Assembly (NCBI RefSeq): GCF_000373565.1
Contig: NZ_KB891819.1
Location: forward strand, 1-58,482
Length of the DNA stretch: 58,482 nucleotides
Direction of reading: 5' to 3'
Source of the DNA: Streptomyces sp. HmicA12
GTDB taxonomy: Bacteria; Actinomycetota; Actinomycetes; Streptomycetales; Streptomycetaceae
Shown here: in pieces, positions 24,500 through 32,178 of the stretch
Layout: each line of letters opens with the position of its first letter
Position numbering within the stretch: position 1 is the stretch's first letter
The notes under the pieces: generated by a model
Seen by the model: the letters and a program-made list of their open reading frames with translations, nothing else
Database searches by the model: none
Told to the model about the DNA's origin: nothing
Program-made: the position numbers and the translations under genes

Positions 24500-25177
24500 T
24501 CACCCGAAGGGGTTCCCGTTGTCCCCGCCGGTGCCGCCGCTCCCGCCGTCCGACCCGGGCAACCGCAACGTAGCCCCATCAGGGAGATCGAACACCTGCT
24601 GTGCGATCGGGCCCCGGATCCGCATCGCGGTCGCCGCGTCGACCACCTTGAAATTCTCGAATTCGTAGCCGCCGCCGGCGATGAAGAAGCGGCGCGGGAT
24701 CAGGCGGTCGTTCGGGTCCAGTGCGCCGTTTTCCTTCTGGAACGCGTGCGCGAAGCTCGCCGTGCCGTTGACGTCGGGGTCGTCGAGGAGCCACTGGGCC
24801 CAATTGTTCAGGCTGGTGCCGAGTTCGGTCAGTTCCGCGGATTCCGGGTTGAACGTGACGACTTTCGCGCCGTCGATGATTCCGAACTGCGTACCGAAGA
24901 GGTCCTGTCCGAAGAAGAAGATGTCGTCGGCCAGGTCGTCGTACGTGTCCTTCCAGACGTCCTCACTGTTCCAGGCGAGGAGGTCGGGGCCCATGCCTTC
25001 CTCACCCGCGCGGAACACCTGCACACCGGCGTTGAAGAGGAAGAATCCGTTCATTGTGGAGATGAGCGCGCCGAGTTCCGCGAGCGGTCCCGTCTCCCAG
25101 CCGAAGTCCAGGTCGATGGCCGGGCCCATGGGGCCGCGAGCTCGGCTCAGCAGCTGTTCCATTGCGCCTTCGGACAT
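24500..25177 (-). CDS. SUKH/SMI1-KNR4-family immunity protein with -PFG tail
   Basis: The product is 225 residues. The core strands WKDTYDDLADDIFFFGQDLF, then GTQFGI, and later VVTFNPESAELTELGTSLNNW (FxxDxxGxxFxx-like acidic turn, then a strand with charged residues and a helix) are typical of SUKH (SMI1/KNR4) immunity proteins. It ends with ~20 Gly/Ser/Asp residues and GNPFG, which is unusual for a cytosolic immunity factor. It is the second gene after the NucA/NucB-type nuclease at 26112, seven bases from the preceding stop, so it is a candidate antidote to that nuclease. Confidence 0.75.
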   Translation of the reverse strand: MSEGAMEQLLSRARGPMGPAIDLDFGWETGPLAELGALISTMNGFFLFNAGVQVFRAGEEGMGPDLLAWNSEDVWKDTYDDLADDIFFFGQDLFGTQFGIIDGAKVVTFNPESAELTELGTSLNNWAQWLLDDPDVNGTASFAHAFQKENGALDPNDRLIPRRFFIAGGGYEFENFKVVDAATAMRIRGPIAQQVFDLPDGATLRLPGSDGGSGGTGGDNGNPFG

Positions 25178-25184
25178 TCCTCGA

Positions 25185-25994
25185 TCACTTCGCTTCCGGG
25201 CCGATGGGGCGTGTCAGATAGTGCTCCCGCACCCGGTCGGTGGTGACCAGGCGGAGGGTGGGCTGAAGAACGGGGGCCGTCGGAATGGCGTCCCAGTTCT
25301 TGTACGGGTGCCACCGGCCGTGTGCGGCGAGCAGCATGTTCTCGCCGCGCTCGATGTCTCCCTGTACCGCATACCATCCTGCCATCCAGGAGCACACGGC
25401 GTACTGGGGAGGGATGTGGCCGCCCCGCGTCGCGAGTTCGTGTGCGCGCGGGAAGTCGTTGGCGTTCCTGAGCGACTGCCACACGACGCGCTTCTCGTCG
25501 TCGGTGAGCGTCTCGAAATCGCGCTCCACGAGGGGAGAACGGTGCTTGGGGCCCGACGGCGGAAGCGGAACTCCCCACGGCCTGAACCCGGGCATCAGTT
25601 CTTCCGGGGAACGCCGGGGCAGTTCCTCGGAGAGCCATTGCAGCCGCGTCTGCAGTACGCGTCCGGCCGGTACCGTCTCCGCCACCGCGGCGAGGCGGGC
25701 CGCTACGGCAGCCGGAGATACCTCCGGCGCGGCGAGGAGCGCCTCGTCGAACGGCATGTCCTGGTCGCACAGTTCGCCCCCGCTCGGGCCGTCCGTCCGG
25801 ATCAGCGAATCGGCCAGGTCCGCGGCTTCGGCGGGTCGGTCCAGCCACAGCAGGATCTGGATCGACGCGGCGGCCGATTCCCAGACGGGCCCGCGCGCGC
25901 CGCCGGGCCGACGAGCGATCTCGAGCAGTTGTGGCAGTGCCTCCTCGAAGTGTCCCTCGCGGGCATGTGAGATCAGCTTCTCGGCAGAGTTCAT
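25185..25994 (-). CDS. Helical-repeat hypothetical protein, candidate immunity protein
   Basis: The product is 269 residues. It is helical, with TPR-like pairs (AEKLISHAREGHFEEALPQL; WLDRPAEAADLADSLIR) and later FPRAHELATRGGHIPPQYAV. It has no signal or membrane segment. It is the first gene downstream of the DNase toxin gene (117-base gap holding tandem octamers) and is close-coupled to the SUKH gene. The position argues for an immunity role; I do not recognise the family. Confidence 0.55.
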   Translation of the reverse strand: MNSAEKLISHAREGHFEEALPQLLEIARRPGGARGPVWESAAASIQILLWLDRPAEAADLADSLIRTDGPSGGELCDQDMPFDEALLAAPEVSPAAVAARLAAVAETVPAGRVLQTRLQWLSEELPRRSPEELMPGFRPWGVPLPPSGPKHRSPLVERDFETLTDDEKRVVWQSLRNANDFPRAHELATRGGHIPPQYAVCSWMAGWYAVQGDIERGENMLLAAHGRWHPYKNWDAIPTAPVLQPTLRLVTTDRVREHYLTRPIGPEAK

Positions 25995-26043
25995 GGGGTC
26001 ATTCTCTCCCTCGGCCTGGGGAACAGGGGCTGTGTGGTGCGTG

Positions 26044-26103
26044 TGCCCGAATGCCCGAATGCCCGTATGCCCGGACGCCCGGGACGCCCGTACGCCCGTA
26101 CGT
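26044..26103. repeat. Tandem GCCCGNAT-type octamers
   Basis: About seven imperfect octamers (GCCCGAAT, GCCCGTAT, GCCCGGAC, GCCCGTAC) fill the gap between the nuclease toxin gene and its candidate immunity gene. Their unit length equals that of the repeat at 6839-6887, although the sequence differs. Confidence 0.75.
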
Positions 26104-26111
26104 CCCGGGCC

Positions 26112-26765
26112 TCAGCGCACCGATATCTTGACTCTGGTGCCGTCCGGTAAGCCGCGTACGGCACTTCCCATGGCCGACCCGGAGCCTTGGTTGTCCTTTG
26201 CCGCGATGTACTGGACGCTCGCGCCCGTTCCGCCCTCCTTGTACATGGCCGGAGGGTATTCGTCCCGGTCTCTCGGGCTGTCGGTCGGAATACCGCGGAG
26301 CGAGTCGGCCCGGTTGTCGTCCGCCCCGTTTCTGTCGATGGTGAGGACGTCGGGCTTGGCCGGGCCCGTCCGGCTGTCGTCGCCGCGCCAGATGGTGCCG
26401 CTCTGGGCGTCCTCGATGTGCTGGGCGGACTCCGGGTACTTGTTCCTGTCGAGGACGAGTTCGGCGTCGTAGTCGGTCTGGCCGCCGGTGCGTTGGTTGA
26501 AGTCGCGTCGCGCGTCGGCCTGGTTGCGCATCCTGCGGCGCGAGCCCTTGCCCGTCTCGCCGCCGTTCTTCGCCACCTTGTTGGCGAGGCTGACGAGTTC
26601 GTGGGCGTGCTGCGCGTCCGCGTCCTGGATGTTCTTGACGACCTTCTTCGCGCCGTCCCCGACCTGGCTGTACATGTCGCCGACGGCCTTGGCGGCATCC
26701 TTGCTGAGTTTCCTGCCGACGCGCTGTGCGGCGTCTTCGAGGGCCTTGGCTATGGGATGGCTCAT
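26112..26765 (-). CDS. T7SS-associated NucA/NucB-type DNase toxin
   Basis: The product is 217 residues; the ATG overlaps the stop of the CpnT-like gene (ATGA). Residues 1-70 are helical and basic, a likely partner-binding segment. The C-terminal ~100 residues carry the NucA/NucB signature: DRDEYPPAMYKEGG, then SVQYIAAKDNQGSGSAMG, then LPDGTRVKI. In the family the DEYPxA segment and the downstream N/Q-G residues build the active site of a metal-dependent, non-specific DNase. No signal peptide is present, so export would depend on the coupled CpnT-like protein. Candidate immunity genes follow. Confidence 0.8.
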   Translation of the reverse strand: MSHPIAKALEDAAQRVGRKLSKDAAKAVGDMYSQVGDGAKKVVKNIQDADAQHAHELVSLANKVAKNGGETGKGSRRRMRNQADARRDFNQRTGGQTDYDAELVLDRNKYPESAQHIEDAQSGTIWRGDDSRTGPAKPDVLTIDRNGADDNRADSLRGIPTDSPRDRDEYPPAMYKEGGTGASVQYIAAKDNQGSGSAMGSAVRGLPDGTRVKISVR

Positions 26766-27496
26766 CCGAACGACACCCCCGCCGTGGCGCTGCTGAACTT
26801 GGCCGCGTGCCCGGCGACTTCGTCGGAGTGTTTCTTGAAGTCATCGGCATGCTTGAGCAGTTGGTCGGGGTGGATGGAGAACCCTGTGCCGGCGCCCGCG
26901 CCTGCGGAGTCGGCTATCGCGTCGGAAGCCGCTTCTACGCCCTTGAGGACCAGGCCCTTCAGGGCGCGGCCCACGATCTCCTCAAGCGGTTCGACGGCCT
27001 GGGCCGCGAGGTGGGCCACGATTTCCTCCAGGGCGCGTTCGAGGAGCTCGTTCACCACCTTCTTGGTGACCTGTATCAGCGCCGCCTCTGCTGCCGCCGC
27101 GGCGCCCAGAGTGAAGACCGCCGCCGCGGCTGCCGCCGCCAACTGGATCGCCACAAAGACGAGTTGGGCGATGACGGCCATCTTGGCCGCGACGATCAGG
27201 TCCGCCGCGATGTCCAGGGCGACGGCCGCGACCTCGCACCCCTGCATCAGCTCGGTCATGTGGCTGGATGCCAGTCGGCTCCACGTCTCGGCGAGCCGGT
27301 CGTACGACGAGCCCTGGTAGCAGGCCGCCATGGCTTGGATGGTCGCGGACGCCTGCTCCTGCGACGACCCGATGTCGCCCGCGAACGTGCGGACGTGACC
27401 GGCGAATTCACGGACCGCGTCCTCGTTCACCTGAGGCCAGTTCAGCCCCATCATGTCCATGACCCAAACGAGCTCGCCCGGTAACTCGATCGCCAT
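26762..27496 (-). CDS. CpnT-like WXG100_2-domain protein without own toxin, -SFG tail
   Basis: The product is 244 residues from the ATG at 27496 behind GGGGGAGCTC. MAIELPGELVWVMDMMGLNW opens the CpnT N-terminal-type domain. A hydrophobic segment (about 95-135) and amphipathic helices follow. The end (DQLLKHADDFKKHSDEVAGH, then SSATAGVSFG) resembles an EspC-type helix. Homologs usually continue into a toxin; here the toxin is a separate, translationally coupled gene. It is presumably the secretion carrier for the 26112-26765 nuclease. Confidence 0.78.
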   Translation of the reverse strand: MAIELPGELVWVMDMMGLNWPQVNEDAVREFAGHVRTFAGDIGSSQEQASATIQAMAACYQGSSYDRLAETWSRLASSHMTELMQGCEVAAVALDIAADLIVAAKMAVIAQLVFVAIQLAAAAAAAVFTLGAAAAAEAALIQVTKKVVNELLERALEEIVAHLAAQAVEPLEEIVGRALKGLVLKGVEAASDAIADSAGAGAGTGFSIHPDQLLKHADDFKKHSDEVAGHAAKFSSATAGVSFG

Positions 27497-27637
27497 GAGC
27501 TCCCCCAACCCACTTGCGGCGGAACAGCCCCGTCCGCAACACACGTTCGAGGGTAGTTCACGGCCGTTGCGATGCGGGCTCGTCGCGTGTGGGTGATTTC
27601 GTGCAGAACGTGGAACGCTTCCTCTCCTGCGGCCGCG

Positions 27638-28099
27638 TCAGCCGAAGGGGTTCTCCCCAGCGGTGGGCCGCGTGCTGATCGAATCACCTTCGTACGTGGG
27701 CATGTTGGTTCCGTAGGACGTACGTGGATCACCCGCTCGGCGCAGCGCGGCGGGCAGCTCGCCGGGCGCCGCCTGCGCCGTAGTGGCTCCCCCGTCCGCA
27801 CCCAGGTTCTCGAAGTCCTTGCCGGTGCGCTCGTCGTTCCACTCGTGCCCGTCGGCCGAGGAACGAAGGTTGGCCGCCCCTGCCTTCGTCCGCGCGTGCA
27901 GGCCGTCCAGCGCCGGTTTCCAGCTGGTGGCGATGCTCGTCAGGGCGGATCCGAACGACCAGCCGGAGAGCGAACTTCCCGCCGTGTCGGCCTCCTTGAC
28001 CGCCTTGTCCGCCGGGCCCTTGAGATCCTCGGCTATCGCGTCGGCGGCTTTGGCGGAGGCGCGGAGCTCGACGGGGTCTACGTGCGTTTCCTTGGACAT
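27638..28099 (-). CDS. EspC/WXG100-like small protein, -PFG tail
   Basis: The product is 153 residues from the ATG at 28099 with AAGGGGGCC upstream. HVDPVELRASAKAADAIAED opens a helix pair with GWSFGSALTSIATSWKPALD at the turn and end. A disordered tail of ~50 residues finishes GENPFG. This is the layout of EspC-type T7SS proteins. It lies directly upstream of the CpnT-like/DNase pair, so it may be their co-secretion partner. Confidence 0.7.
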   Translation of the reverse strand: MSKETHVDPVELRASAKAADAIAEDLKGPADKAVKEADTAGSSLSGWSFGSALTSIATSWKPALDGLHARTKAGAANLRSSADGHEWNDERTGKDFENLGADGGATTAQAAPGELPAALRRAGDPRTSYGTNMPTYEGDSISTRPTAGENPFG

Positions 28100-28143
28100 C
28101 CTCGGCCCCCTTCGGCCTGTCTCTCGTGGGGTGTCTCGTGGTC

Positions 28144-28725
28144 TCAGAATTGTTGTTGCTTGACGCCGGGCGGGAGCATGCAGGGGGTGCGTACGGCGAA
28201 GGAGAATCGCTGGGGCTTCGTCTTCCCTGATCCGACTGTCTCGGCCATGACCCGGTAGTTGTTCTTCTCGTTCTCGGCCCACAGAAGAGCCGAGCTGTAC
28301 GCGTCCTTGAACTCGCGGTAGTCCGTGACCTTGTATCCGTGCTTCTGGAGCGAATCACGCAGGGTCCGCACCATCTGCGTGTGTTGCGTTGAAGGCGCCG
28401 ACGAGTACACGTAATAGAAGAGGCTGTACCGGCCGTCCTCCGCGAGCTCATCGTGAGCACCGGTGCACTCCTCGAAGTTCACCTTTTCCGTGGTGGGGAC
28501 AAGCTCTGCGCCGGACGCCTCCGCCATGTACGCGGTGAAGTCCTTGGCCCACTTCAGGGCAGCATCCCGCTCCGTACGCGGCAGTGGCGCGTTCTTGTCA
28601 TCGTTCTGGGACATGCACCCTCCGGTCGTGAGCAGAGCAGCGGTAACGGCGAGAGCCACACAGGAAGATCTGGCCCTAACCCGCAACGAGCGGGGTTTCC
28701 GGGGGATACACCTTCGGTACTTCAC
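28144..28725 (-). CDS. Putative lipoprotein
   Basis: The product is 193 residues from a GTG at 28725, which gives a basic n-region (KYRRCIPRKPRSLRVRAR) and a hydrophobic core ending LLTTGGC, a near-lipobox with Cys37. The mature part has FTAYMAEASGAELVPTTEKV, the strand SLFYYVYSSAPST, and a Pro/Gln-rich end. The start lies inside the 3' remnant of the broken hydrolase gene upstream. Homologous small lipoproteins often follow T7SS alpha/beta-hydrolase genes in Streptomyces, as I recall; function unknown. Confidence 0.65.
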   Translation of the reverse strand: MKYRRCIPRKPRSLRVRARSSCVALAVTAALLTTGGCMSQNDDKNAPLPRTERDAALKWAKDFTAYMAEASGAELVPTTEKVNFEECTGAHDELAEDGRYSLFYYVYSSAPSTQHTQMVRTLRDSLQKHGYKVTDYREFKDAYSSALLWAENEKNNYRVMAETVGSGKTKPQRFSFAVRTPCMLPPGVKQQQF

Positions 28726-29313
28726 GGGGAGGCCTTCCAGCGATGATCAGTCCCTGGTTGTCAAGGGATCGGCTGTGCTCATCCCAATAGCCGCTGTGGC
28801 CGTGGGTGTCGACTTCGAAGTTGTTGCCGCCGAACGGTGCGTTCAACGGGCTGTGATGCGCGCGCGGTACTCGCCGAGCAGGCCGCTGCGGTCGGCGACG
28901 ATCTGCTGCGCGTCCGGGTCGTTGCGCGGGAGGTCCGCCGTCGTCGGATCGGTCACCCAGCCGTCGTCGTCGACCTCGAAGCGGTCCTCCTCGGCGCGCC
29001 GTACGGCATTGCGCAGCGCGGTCTGGGCCGATTCCATCCAGATCCGCGTGGTGTCCACGACGCGCGCGACGGCCATCGCCTCGGTCTCGACCACGCCCAG
29101 CCGCGACTCGACGTCCTCCAGGAAGAACAGCGCGCTGTCGGCGTCGTCGCCCTTCCAGGAGCGGTGCAACGGCCCTGTCACATGCGCCCGGTGACGATTC
29201 GTCAGCGCATCCATCGTGGTGGAGAGCTTGCGCCACGCCGTGACGCACGCCTCCGCGTCCGCCTTCGCGTCCGAGAAGTCCTGCTTCAGTAACCGCGCGA
29301 ACTCAGAGGCCAT
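28676..29313 (-). pseudogene. Remnant of a T7SS alpha/beta-hydrolase effector (internal deletion)
   Basis: The ATG at 29313 encodes 156 residues of a WXG-type helical domain: HRSWKGDDADSALFF near residue 52, then AVRRAEEDRFEVDDDGWVTD, ending LGEYRARITAR at 28843. In the next frame the sequence at once becomes GGNNFEVDTHGHSGYWDEHS then SLDNQGLIIAG, which is the C-terminal end of T7SS-linked DUF1023-type hydrolases. The catalytic domain of roughly 200-300 residues that should lie between is missing. The first 156 codons may still be translated as a stand-alone WXG protein. Confidence 0.6.
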
Positions 29314-29486
29314 GACGGACTCCGGCCGCTCTCGCCGAATCCCGGGTACTCCACGAACTCAGCCGCGAATTAAGCCAATTGGACATTACGCGAAGCCCCC
29401 GCCCCGAATGACCGTCATCAGCACTGCGGTCACCGACTGTAGGGCAGGAGTAGAAAGTGTGTACGCCCTTCACGAACTCCGTGCAA

Positions 29487-30158
29487 TCACGTCGAAGGCA
29501 CGGTGGTTTTCCGGGTCCGTTCCCTGTGCCCCTTGCGGTCCGGAACTCCCATGTGGCCGCTCTCGCGCTGCGCCTCGCCCAGCCACAGGTGAGGGACCTG
29601 GGCCCGGATCGCCTCGACGAGCGGGCCGCGGGCGCCGGGCGTCACCGGCAGGCGGTACCGCAGGCGAGGGAGTGTCGGCTCCAGCGGCGCCTCGTCCCGC
29701 ACCAGGGGCCACAGGACCGCGTCGTCACGGTCGAGGGGACCGCTCGGGCACAACTCGATCGAGTACACCTTCACGCCCCGGCCCATCGTGCTCCAGTACA
29801 GGCCGACGGCGGCGAGGGTGTCCCAGGGGATGACGTTCTGCGCCGTGCCGTTGTAGAGCCACAGCCCGGTCCCGTCGACGCTCACGGTCGACTTGCGGGC
29901 CGCCCAGGTGTTGAGCAGCCCGGCGACGCTGATGAAGCCCATCAGCCCCCCGATGACGACGCCCCCGATCCCCTTCGGGCTGGGCTCCGCGTCGCCCATG
30001 CCGACCAGCACGCCGACCCCGCCCAGCAGCACGAGCCCGCTGATCAGTGTGAGGAACGCGGTGAGCGGCAGCATCCGCCGGGAGGCCCGCTGACCGGTGC
30101 GGATCACTGTCGCGGAAGGGGACGGGGAGAGTCCCTGCGGAGTGTGGGGAGAAGGCAT
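29487..30158 (-). CDS. Membrane protein with PH-like cytosolic domain
   Basis: The product is 223 residues. A Pro/Ser-rich leader and two transmembrane helices (about 30-52 and 62-85) precede a ~120-residue strand-rich domain (STVSVDGTGLWLYNGTAQNV; KVYSIELCPSGPLD). Alternating strands and a final helix suggest a bacterial PH-like fold. It is divergent from the gene at 30273. Function unknown. Confidence 0.6.
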   Translation of the reverse strand: MPSPHTPQGLSPSPSATVIRTGQRASRRMLPLTAFLTLISGLVLLGGVGVLVGMGDAEPSPKGIGGVVIGGLMGFISVAGLLNTWAARKSTVSVDGTGLWLYNGTAQNVIPWDTLAAVGLYWSTMGRGVKVYSIELCPSGPLDRDDAVLWPLVRDEAPLEPTLPRLRYRLPVTPGARGPLVEAIRAQVPHLWLGEAQRESGHMGVPDRKGHRERTRKTTVPST

Positions 30159-30272
30159 GCGCGGAGTGTAGGGAAGCGCGCACGGGCCCAGCCAGACGCG
30201 AACCGACGGCTAGGCTCCGCCCGGCATGAGTGACCGCAGGAGCGTGCTACGGGGATGGAAGGTGCTACGGGG

Positions 30273-30623
30273 ATGACCGACGAGCCGATGTCGCGGCAGG
30301 AACGCGTGGAACGGATGCGGGCGCGGTTCCAGGATCGGGGGCGGCCGGGCATCGCGGCGGACAGCCGGCGCGACGCCCGCCAGACGCGCCGCATCTACCT
30401 GCCGTTGGCCACTGCCGCCTCGGTGATCTGCCTGGTGCTGATCGGCGTACGACTGCAGCGCGGCGACGCCGTGGGCCTCTGGCTCGCGCTGTACGCGGTC
30501 GGCGCGCTGGTCAGCGGCGCGGGGGCGCTGCTCGCCAAGCGGGGGCACACGCGGTGGGCGTTGGCCTCGGTCGCGGTGGGGGTCGGTCTGGCGGGGCTGG
30601 GCGACGCCCCCACCATGCAATGA
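30273..30623 (+). CDS. Small membrane protein
   Basis: The product is 116 residues from the ATG at 30273; an in-frame ATG at 30255 lies in an 18-base tandem duplication of the start region (GTGCTACGGGGATG at 30244 and 30262). A basic helix (RQERVERMRARFQDRGRPG) precedes three hydrophobic segments. Function unknown. Confidence 0.55.
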   Translation: MTDEPMSRQERVERMRARFQDRGRPGIAADSRRDARQTRRIYLPLATAASVICLVLIGVRLQRGDAVGLWLALYAVGALVSGAGALLAKRGHTRWALASVAVGVGLAGLGDAPTMQ

Positions 30624-30784
30624 CACGCTCGCTCGCCGTTCTCCAGGCAGCAGACCTGCAGTGGCCGCCGCGCACAGCCCTCGAGACTTGCACCGAGGAA
30701 CTTCAGGCCGCCTTCAAGCGTGACGGCTGAGCCGCTAGAGTTAAAGCGTAGGCAAAGTCGTTGCGTGGGAGGGGAGTTGAGCGC

Positions 30785-31108
30785 GTGGCCGACGACATGT
30801 ACATCGATGAGTCAGGGCTCAAGAAGCTAGGAAAGAGTTTTGAGGCGTATGCATACGACCTCGAAAGTTACATCAAAGAATTCAGCTCCAAGACCGGGAG
30901 TGAGCAGATCCACGACGGATTCGGCGTCCTCACAGAGTCCGAAGAAGTGACCTCCGCGTACATCGACTTGGCTGAGCACATGGTGAACTCGCTCGGCAAC
31001 CTGCAACGCCACTTGGACGACATCGGCGCAGGCATCCGCGAAAACGCAAACAACACAGAATCCGCGGACGACGCCATGGCCGACCTGTTCAATGGAGGCA
31101 GCCAGTGA
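30785..31108 (+). CDS. EspC-like small T7SS protein
   Basis: The product is 107 residues from the GTG at 30785, placed by GGGAGGGGAG eight bases upstream. Two helices (YIDESGLKKLGKSFEAYAYD; AYIDLAEHMVNSLGNLQRHL) are joined by a loop with IHDGFGVLTESEE. It has no Trp. Start and turn resemble EspC-family substrates. The stop overlaps the next GTG (GTGA). Third instance of a small-large pair in the window. Confidence 0.65.
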   Translation: MADDMYIDESGLKKLGKSFEAYAYDLESYIKEFSSKTGSEQIHDGFGVLTESEEVTSAYIDLAEHMVNSLGNLQRHLDDIGAGIRENANNTESADDAMADLFNGGSQ

Positions 31109-32178
31109 GTGACGAGAGCGTTGCCGAAAAGGTCTACGAGGCAGGCATCGAGATTATCAATCCCGGTGGCCGCCCAGATGTGCTGCGTGACGCCGCGCGC
31201 GGCTGGCGATCCATGAGCAAGCACCTCGATGGCATGTTCTCCGAGCTCAACAAACAAGTGGAGAGCACACTTGGCGATCACTGGCGAGGGGATTCAGCCG
31301 ACGCCTTTAAGGCTCACTGGGACGAGCTGACCAAGGCCGTCGATGAGACGCTCCCGGTGTTCGAAGAGGCAGCCAAAGGCTTGGACGAAGCCGCGGACTC
31401 CATCGAGGAAATCAACGACGAGATCCACCAGATCTACCTGGAGATCGGCGTCTCGGTCGCCGCGGGCGTCGCGTTGTCTTTCGTGACACTGGGATTCGGT
31501 GCGGCTGCCGGTGCTGCCAACGCCGCTCGCCTCGCCGCGCAGGCGGCCCGCGCGGCTACTCGTCTGGGCGCCATTCTGAGCAGGGTGGCCAGAGCCTTCC
31601 GTGCTGTGCAGACCTTCGCCCGTGCGGGAAAGTGGCAGCGGTTCCTGGTGGAGATGGGCACTCAGTACGCAGGAGGGTTCGCCTCCGGAGTGGGGACCAG
31701 TCTCGCCAGTGGCAAGGGACCCGAATGGCAGGACAACGCCATCAACGCCGGGTACGGCGCACTCGGCGGTGCCGGCGTTGGCGCTGCTGTCGGTGGGAGG
31801 CTGGGCGGCGGAATCATCGAGAGCACGGTGTCCGGCGGTATCGGTGGGGCCGGAGCGAGCGTCGTGGGAGACCTGACCAACAATGCGATCAAGGGTGAGG
31901 ACAATGACGCCACCCAGATCGCCATCGGCGCGGTCGCCGGCGGTCTCGGGGGTGCCGCGGGAGGTGCGGCCACTCATCATGCGACGAACGTGCCAGGACT
32001 CAACGGAACACGTGAGCTCGGCATCGACGTCAATGTCAACGGTGCCATCGGCCTGGGAGCCGGGGAAGCCGGCAACGACGTCAAAGACGCCCAGGAAGAC
32101 GCCTCAAAGGAAAACGTGAAGGGCGCGAACAGGGTGAAGGACAAGCCTGATACCGAGAAGTTCGGGGCATTCGGATGA
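31105..32178 (+). CDS. Large WXG-domain protein with glycine-zipper-like region, -AFG tail
   Basis: The product is 357 residues from a GTG overlapping the previous stop. The N-terminal domain has VLRDAARGWRSMSKHLDGMF and the WXG turn DHWRGDSADAFKAHW (near residue 60). A long helix is followed by hydrophobic Gly/Ala blocks (VSVAAGVALSFVTLGFGAAA; GALGGAGVGAAVGGRLGGGI; AVAGGLGGAAGGAATHH), reminiscent of membrane-inserting glycine zippers. The charged tail ends EKFGAFG. No toxin fold is seen. A membrane-active substrate is possible. Confidence 0.7.
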   Translation: MSDESVAEKVYEAGIEIINPGGRPDVLRDAARGWRSMSKHLDGMFSELNKQVESTLGDHWRGDSADAFKAHWDELTKAVDETLPVFEEAAKGLDEAADSIEEINDEIHQIYLEIGVSVAAGVALSFVTLGFGAAAGAANAARLAAQAARAATRLGAILSRVARAFRAVQTFARAGKWQRFLVEMGTQYAGGFASGVGTSLASGKGPEWQDNAINAGYGALGGAGVGAAVGGRLGGGIIESTVSGGIGGAGASVVGDLTNNAIKGEDNDATQIAIGAVAGGLGGAAGGAATHHATNVPGLNGTRELGIDVNVNGAIGLGAGEAGNDVKDAQEDASKENVKGANRVKDKPDTEKFGAFG

